DNA from: Ganoderma boninense
Taxonomy: Eukaryota > Basidiomycota > Agaricomycetes > Polyporales > Polyporaceae
Reading direction: 5' to 3'
Assembly: GCA_002900995.3 (NCBI GenBank)
Contig: CM035305.1
Location: forward strand, 2,898,467-2,962,466
Length of the DNA stretch: 64,000 bases
Both the position numbers and the translations under genes were made by a program. Below, one piece after another: positions 57,496 through 64,000 of the stretch (position 1 is the first letter of the stretch; each line of letters begins with the position of its first letter). The notes under the pieces are model-generated. The model was not told where the DNA came from. It searched no databases and was given only the letters and a program-made list of their open reading frames with translations.

Positions 57496-59753
57496 TCAAG
57501 CCTGGTCTACGGGCTGGAGGTACTGGTAGTATGGCTCCAAGTCCTTGCAGGTCACGAACAGCCCATCTTCGAGTTCCACCTCTTCCGCCGTCGCGAATAC
57601 TGCCGGGCATTCAAACGGGCCATCTGTCGTATTCACCGCTGCCATCGCATCTCTGGCCGCGTCCCCAAGGTATGTCTCACTCGACTCTATGCTGTCGAAC
57701 ACCATGTTTTGGTCTCTGCGACGCCTGCCCTGGCTAGCGGGCGAATGCGACAAGGCCGCACGTTGGTCGTAGAACCAGAACGCCTGAGCAGTGTATCCCT
57801 GCGCCTTGCTGCGCAGGAATGCCGAATACTTGCCCTGTGGGTCGCCGTATGCTGCTGCGATGGCGGCGACGTGAGGGAAGATATCCGTAATGTCTTCGTT
57901 CTTGGGGTCGATGGTGATGAGGTGATCAAGGGCGGTCTGCATGGTCGCGCCGTACTTGGACTTGGCCGTCCAGAAGTCCATGCCCAGCTGGTCGCCCAGT
58001 TTTGCGTTCGTCTGCCATACACGCTAATCAGTACGCACAGACTCGGACGCCACTTGATTCAGATACTCACAATCATCGCCTCTAGATTGAAACAGCGATA
58101 ATGAAATGGGCGCGTCCGTACGGCCTCGAAAGGCTGCTCTCCGGATGCCGCGATTTGGTCCCGGAATTGGTGCATGAAGTAGTTCTGCAGCGCAGCCTGG
58201 GCGCCCTGTGTGTCACCGATGTACATCTTGGCCGCCGCCAGCTGGTTGACATAAAAGCTGACATGGTTGCTGAAAAATGTGCCGTCAGTGGAGATTGAAT
58301 GACGTGCGCAAACGAAAAGCGTACTTTGCCTTTGAGGCCGTTTCCTTCCCGATAGCGCTGCTCTCCAACCAAGACACGTACGACCTCATCCACGCCGTCA
58401 TAGCCTTATCTCTCGCAGCCGTCCAGTCCTGACTCTGTGCGGCCTTGAGGAGCGCGATCGCGTTCGTGATCTTGACGATGCCCCGTAGGTCAAGGACACC
58501 CGTGAACGTCCCCATCTGGTGTTCCTTGCCGGGGCCGCGTACCAGCTGACCAAAGTTCAAGTTTGGATTCATGGCGGTGGAAGAAGCAAGGAAGAACGTG
58601 TCGATGTATTTCGCAGCGTTTTGGGAGTACGATCTCGTCTTCGTCATCGCGTACGCGATGGCGTTGTCTAGAACTGCTTGGGACATAGCGACCATGGCAG
58701 GCGAGTCTGGGAGTGCGCGCACGTCGGGGTTGACTTTACCGTCATGGACTTCGTAACGACAGGCCGTCCAGGCTATGAGCATGGTCAGCAGCCATGACGG
58801 CTCGGGCGGTCTAATTCACGTACTCGCCGAGGGTGCCATCGACCTTGTGGGAGATGGCGTACATTTATTCTTCTCGGTCTTCGCAGGAGCTTGGGCTGGC
58901 GCAGGTGTGCCATTGATCGTCTTGACACTTGACGACCCAGTGGCAGGTAGCGTGGGCACATCGCCAAGATCCGGTGGGTCTGTGGGGAGCGGCGATGCGC
59001 CATTCTGAGGCAAAGACGGGGTGTCCACGTCGTCATCCGGTAACACCTGACGAGGTAAACGGGAAAGTCGACTAGAAAGAAGGTTTCGCCGTAGAGTCAT
59101 CATACGCTGGTGTCCATGAATTGCTCTGCGCTCCCAGGCATCTCCGTCATCTCCATCATCGCTGGCATAGCCGCCACCGTCCTCGTACGGGTCGTCTGCG
59201 CCATCGTTAGTTCCGGGGTCTGGGTCGGCAGTGTTGCTGGAGTTCCCGTCTTGGTTAGGTCCAGACAAATGATTCGTTCCATGGGAGCACCAGTTGCACT
59301 CCGGCCAATGGCTGGATATGTGAGAGGTTAGATTCGTCTATAGTAGAGCGAAGATACTGAACTGACTATGGTGCCCAGCTAAGGTAGTCACGCTCGTCAC
59401 CACTTGGAGGCGGCATGCCCTTCTTCTGGGTAACACCTGAGACTGGTCAGTAAACATCGACAAGCGGCACAGACAGCCAGAGTGGATGGAGTAAGAGAAA
59501 CTGACTCCAAGGACCAGACGTTGCGTACTCGCTCGCTTTCCGAAGGATAGTCTGTCTTGCCTCAGCGGTGTTGGCGGCGTTGGACTGGGACAGGACGTAG
59601 TCGATGTTGACCCAGTCGTTGCCGTCCGCTACGGAAATGGTCCACAAATCATTCGCGTCACAGACAAAGCACAGACGTACCAACGACTAGGCCTGCTACG
59701 GTTGCGAGGAGAAGAATAATTAGGTTCCCTGGAGCGATTCCCGTGGATAGCAT
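57496..59753 (-). CDS. alginate-lyase-like protein with membrane anchor/signal
   Basis: An (alpha/alpha)-toroid polysaccharide-lyase-like protein of the alginate-lyase superfamily, common in mushrooms; substrate unknown. The start at 59753 gives a hydrophobic N-terminus (NLIILLLATVAGLVV) that is a signal peptide or anchor. Exon 2 (DGNDWVNIDYVLSQSN; ATSGPWS) and the SGDERDYLSWAPYHW motif are typical of this family. Then a Ser/Asp/Glu-rich stretch of about 130 residues (DPDPGTNDGADDPYEDGG; TLPATGSSSVKTINGTP) is inserted before CRYEVHDGKVNPDVR. The core continues LPDSPAMVAMSQAVLDNAIA, AAKYIDTFFLASSTAMNPNL, THTGVLDL-like GTFTGVLDLRGIV, ASKANNHVSFYVNQLAAA, GEQPFEAVRTRPFHYRCFNL (the usual RTRPFHYR) and ends YYQYLQPVDQA. 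The insertion is longer than usual. Confidence 0.85.
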
Positions 59754-60996
59754 TGTGAGGGAGTGGACAGATGCAGCCTATCAAAGGCTACACCACTCGT
59801 AGTTGCAGAGATGTGCGAAAACAAAGTCCAGCTTTGCCACAGACGAGAGCCGACGCGGACTTGCGATGTTCAGGGGAGAAATTTGAGAACGGCATTCGCA
59901 TTCAAGGTCTGGAAAGGCGCGAAGCCAATGGAGGCTGCCCTTCCGGAACCGCCCTTGTCGATCTCAGATGGAGTTGGGGTTCGAAACTGAACCACCGGCA
60001 GCCCATGTCCCACGTTGAACGGGAACGTCGCTGACGACATCGTGACGAATATAGTCACCATGCAAGCTAAGGATCTATCAGGAGATCGAACCGATTTCGA
60101 TTAGCTCTTCAAGCCATGTATATTTTGGTGGAGCACAGAGCCGAAGAACGGCGGGCATCGTTGAAGGGGGCGATCCTCGTGAAATAGTGGCAGCGATAGG
60201 CCGGTTCTCTGGGGGAGATTGAAAGATTTCAAGTTCTTTAAAATACAAGCAGTTTCAATATCACATACTCAACCTTGATCATAAGTACAAGACGCCGCTG
60301 CCGCCGCTCACCTGGACATTGAGGCTTACCAGTTGCTATGCAGCCATCTGGTGCATATCCGAGCCCCGCATTTCATTTTGTCCACATATGTGACAGAATA
60401 AAATCATTATGTAGATGGAACGACTACATGGGTTGCATCTCCATCGGAGTGTGCATTGCGGACCCCGATACCTGGTCAATGGTTCAACAAAATGCTGCAT
60501 TCGGAAGTATTTAATGGCGCACCTGCCACACACCGATGACTTCCATTTGATCATGTTGCAGCTGAGCTTGTCAATGCTGCTCAGCTCACAACGACGGAAT
60601 CGAACATATTGCCGAGTCCTCCGCACAAGACCGGAGAGGACAAACGGCCCGGGTAGAATGACGAAGGGATATGGGAATGCGTGACAGCAATGCGACGGCC
60701 AGGGGAGGGATGACATTAATATCTGTACAAGAAGGCGAAATGAGTGAAATTAGCTGTGTAGAAAGCGCGTCAAGTTGTATCCGTACAACATTCCTTCCGT
60801 CTTCGCGATATCCCAAAGCTCTGAAAAAATTGCATGTTCTCTTCCGGTACGTAACCTATCCAGATTCCGGGCCCCACTCGGAAAAGTAGCGAGGCGAGTT
60901 CCCCAATACAGTATCCCAACACAAGATGGCACGACATGAGACAGAAAGGCGAGTCTCAGCGACGACTGGAAGCGAAAAAAAAAAACACGGCGGCTG
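59754..60996. other. intergenic, no gene seen
   Basis: Between two minus-strand genes. Short frames such as 60336-60716 (minus) have Cys/Arg-rich, non-protein-like composition. Probably the promoter of the lyase gene plus the 3' end of the next gene. Confidence 0.45.
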
Positions 60997-63438
60997 CTAT
61001 AGCCTTCGCTCCCGGTCTGGCGGCTCTGGAAATTCCGGGTCCCAGTCTTGTGACGAGCGTCGCGAGGCCGACTGCGGAAGAGAAGCGAGTCTCTGTCCCT
61101 GTGAGCTGCTGCGTCGTCTTCCAGTGGAAGGCCCGGACGACCGCAAGCCCAGAGTGATACGGCGCGTGCCACTGCGGGGCGTATATCCGTGCGAGTCCGA
61201 CATGGGCGTCGTCGCACCCGCGCTTGGAGGATATTCGGGGGAGGGCAGGACCATGGGCGAGCTGGGACTCGGGGGTGGGAGCGGAGGCCTGAAGGGCGAG
61301 TCCATGGGAGGGATGGGCGACGAAGCGATGGACGTTGACCTGGAGATGGAGGGAAGATCTGTGGAGGAGGAGTGGCGAATGAATGAGGCGGAACGGACGC
61401 GGGAGGATCGAGACACGGAGGAGGTCTCCGGCAACTCGGTAGAACGGTAGGGGGTGGCGCCCCTGGTACTTTCGGACTCGCTGCGCTCCGGGTAGCGATA
61501 TCGCCAGCTGGAACGGACGCTGACTGGAGACCAGGCTCGGCGGGAGTGCTTGGGACGAAGGGCTGTATTATCTTCGACCTGAGCGTGGTGTATAGATCGC
61601 CAATTGGAAGGATCCTGCAGCCATGATTCCCGTTCGTGGCGCTTCGCGACTCGACTGAAGCTATGCATAGTACATAACGACACAATTAGCCCTGTGTAAT
61701 TCATGAGTACACAAGCGATAGCGATTACAAACTGTTACTTATGAACGCTCACAGTCCAGAATGATCCAGCTATTTGGCCCGAGGAGTAATTGCTGAGTCA
61801 CACCTACCAACATAACGATGGCGATGACAAAGAGCACTGTCGTCATGAAGGTGGTGTATAACAGCTGACACTGTCCTTGAGTACTCGCCTATGGTAGGGA
61901 AATCATCAACACCTACTTCGTTCTTCACCATATTCCGAAAGAGTTCAGCCCTGGGCACGTAACGAATTATCCTATCCATGACGGACGGAGGAGGGGGCGA
62001 ACTTGCTCGTAGACGGTCGGGCCCCTCCCGGCTTGTTGACACACGCAAGCCGGCACTTGACATAGAGGTGAGCCGGGGAGGTTGTGGCAACGGCACGTCG
62101 CCAGGTATTGATGGTTTCCGCTGGAACACAGTGCTGGGTAGCATGGGCTTGCCTGACCACCACCGATTGAAACGACCAATGACGTTCCTGGGGGAGCCAG
62201 AGCGAGACGAACTCGGATCTGTCTTCTCCCCGAGCGGGCTTGGGGCATAATCCCACCAACCCCTGATGGTTCTGACCTGGGCTCCATCGTCTTCCTTGTC
62301 GTTTGACCCAACAGAGCTCGTGTCGTCCTCTTCCAATGGTAATGATAGCCGGGCATGGTTGGCCGGGCCGCGGTAAGACCGGAAAGCGGCCGACATAACT
62401 GCAATTTAAATGTTCAGGAGGGCGTGGGGTGGGGTATTGTACGCACAGGAACTCACAACAAATGCAAATGAAGAACGCCTCGAGGAATTGTAAAACTATG
62501 GATACGGGCAATAACGGAGACTCAGAGACAGTCTCACATGTACCTTCAGAATGTGATCAGTAAAGCAGTACCGGGTAGTCTCGGACTACGGCGACTCACC
62601 CGTGAACCTCCTGCCGCCCTTGTACTCAGCCAATACGACTCCGGAGACGGCAATTACTGCCGCACGCAGAAATGCCAGAACGACGATGACGAACCCCGCG
62701 TTGCTGAGACATCGATACGCTTTGGTGCCCAAAATACCCGTAACCTGCATGCGCGCCAGTCAAGCAAATGGAGGACCGAAGGCGGGAAAGGACCCATACC
62801 AGCAAGGTAGAGGATATGAGTACACCACCCTTCTTGACCATACCGGTTCTAGCCCCCCCAGACCGAATTGTTAGTGCTTAGTGGAGAAACGAACTGCGGA
62901 TGGTGACTCACGCAGTACAGTTTATGTCGGTGCTGAAATCGGCGAGCACGAAGAAAACGGAGACGACTATGCCAATCAACTGGCTCGCGATAAGCATATA
63001 AAATAGTCCCTTGTTCTTGACTTTAACCACACGAGTGTACTGGATAGCGCGATACGTGCTGAGCAAGAAAAACACGGTGAGCGCGCCGCCCATGACGAGC
63101 CATCCCTCGGAAACGCGTAAGTTGGAGGTGTAAACTGAAGTGATAAGAGAGCCGTCATGAAGTGCGGTATACTGGGGTTGAAATGAGGATAGAGGGGTTT
63201 TGTAGTAGCGATAGAAGTCGGAGATCGTGACGGTTGTATGGATGGCAACATGGACGACGGTGGGCGTACTAGAGAATCCGGTGCAAGAAGTCGCATGGCT
63301 GGAGGCGACATTTGCTATCGCGTTGGCTCCGGACCAAGTGGTGATGACGGCGGAAGGAGCGTGAAGGATTGTCGTGGGCGTAGCGTGCAGGGCGGAGGTG
63401 GTTTCCGGTCGAGAGAGGGTGAGAAAGCCCACACTCAT
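60997..63438 (-). CDS. polytopic membrane protein, six or seven spans
   Basis: Family not recognised. Eight short exons join in phase from the ATG at 63438. After a Ser/Thr-rich extracellular-like stretch of about 110 residues (TPTTILHAPSAVITTW) come hydrophobic spans at about residues 112-132 and 145-167, then MVKKGGVLISSTLLVTGILG, AGFVIVVLAFLRAAVIAVSG and VSIVLQFLEAFFICIC. A Ser/Pro-rich loop of about 160 residues (SAAFRSYRGPANHARLSL; SRSGSPRNVIGRFNRWWSG) separates these from two more spans (LYTTFMTTVLFVIAIVML; FVIAIACVLMNYTGLIVSL). A Ser/Arg/Pro-rich tail of about 230 residues follows (SRSSRVRSASFIRHSSS) and stops at 60997. Long loop and tail look like phosphorylation targets. The spans and the start are approximate; an upstream in-frame ATG (63732) would add a Pro-rich tail. 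The layout resembles a seven-span receptor, which is inference only. Confidence 0.72.
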
Positions 63439-64000
63439 GTCAACCGGCGGCGGGTGCGGGGTGAGTGGGGTGCTAGGAGCGGGCTCGGGGACCTCACCAG
63501 GAGGGGGACATCTGTCGGCGGCGCAAAGGAGATGGCGAACGGGTAGTTTAGGCAGAAGGGAGATGGGGAAGCGACGGAGCGCGTGAACGGGGAGGATGGA
63601 GGAGATGAAGAAGCAAGTGGGCCGGAGCGGGCAGAGAGGGGAATATGCACCCGTCAGGCTGTTGTGCCGGGCCAGACAAGCGTCTTCCCTGGCCAAATGA
63701 ATGGTAGCGATGGCCTCCAGAACCCAACCCACGCGGTCATGCCCATGCTTGGAGTAATTAAAATCCCCATTCTCTCAGAACGGGAACGCTCTTCTGTCCC
63801 TACCCAACATACGACCGGTCCTGGCACGAGACAAGCCTGCAGCCACCCCACGCCTCGACCGTGGGTCTTCATTGGCACGGGGGAAGTTGGAGGAGGACAA
63901 GAGTGCGTTCGCGATCGGTCAATGCTCGGACATCGTCGTTGCAGCAACGTCGTCGATGCTGTCAATCCCCGGACCGGCTCAGGCAATCGTGGTCCGAACG
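63439..64000. other. upstream flank of the membrane-protein gene, no gene seen
   Basis: GC-rich on the plus strand with G-runs (GGGTGCGGGGTGAGTGGGG). Minus-strand frames (63654-63986) show no domain. This is the likely promoter of the gene starting at 63438, whose true start could lie up to 294 bases farther upstream. Confidence 0.45.

Noticed and set aside
59970..60010. GGTTCGAAACTGA, like a tRNA B box.
   Set aside because: No A box at the right distance and no cloverleaf could be drawn.

Overview
The window reads as nuclear DNA of a mushroom-forming basidiomycete (Agaricomycetes; a polypore-like relative is only a guess). Genes are on both strands, closely packed in the right two thirds, and split by many short introns of about 48-80 bases with GTRNGT-type donors and CTNAC-like branch sites. 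Family content fits too: a fungal alpha-kinase with an N-terminal Cys-rich segment, DUF6697-like proteins, an alginate-lyase-like secreted enzyme and a Rap1 with BRCT and Myb domains. All multi-exon models here were spliced by eye; where I say an exon chain closes, I checked codon phase across each junction. No tRNA, rRNA or CRISPR was seen.

Region 1 (1-19.5 kb) is sparse and accessory-like. It holds two members of a family I could not name (frame-broken A at 1353-3060, intact B at 14974-16663, sharing a PELWG-centred block), a complete alpha-kinase gene (4847-7362), two orphan multi-exon genes (8274-10361 minus, 10499-11442 plus), a DDE-integrase-like gene (11939-13569), a perfect-looking hairpin, a G-rich minisatellite and long stretches with nothing I recognise.

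Region 2 (19.5-34 kb) is transitional: a 72-residue membrane protein, a four-span MARVEL-like membrane protein, the RNA polymerase subunit Rpb8, a tubulin-tyrosine-ligase-like protein divergent from the ERMES subunit Mmm1, a 538-base inverted-repeat element (MITE) and a tandem pair of coiled-coil/DUF6697-like paralogues.

Region 3 (34-64 kb) is conserved core genome: Nup170/Nup155, CDK11-type kinase, Rap1, a mitochondrial D-lactate/D-2-hydroxyglutarate dehydrogenase, a WD40 protein with SUMO-interacting-like motifs, the SWI/SNF subunit Swi1, a DUF1764 protein, an arrestin-related trafficking adaptor, a Rab5-type GTPase, an alginate-lyase-like secreted/anchored protein and a polytopic membrane protein with a long serine-rich loop and tail. 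Divergent pairs share promoters of about 180-340 bases (TTL/MMM1, NUP170/CDK11, DLD/WD40, SWI1/DUF1764). Several neighbours act in the nucleus (pore, transcription/splicing kinase, telomere, chromatin remodelling), but nothing in the sequence shows co-regulation beyond shared promoters.
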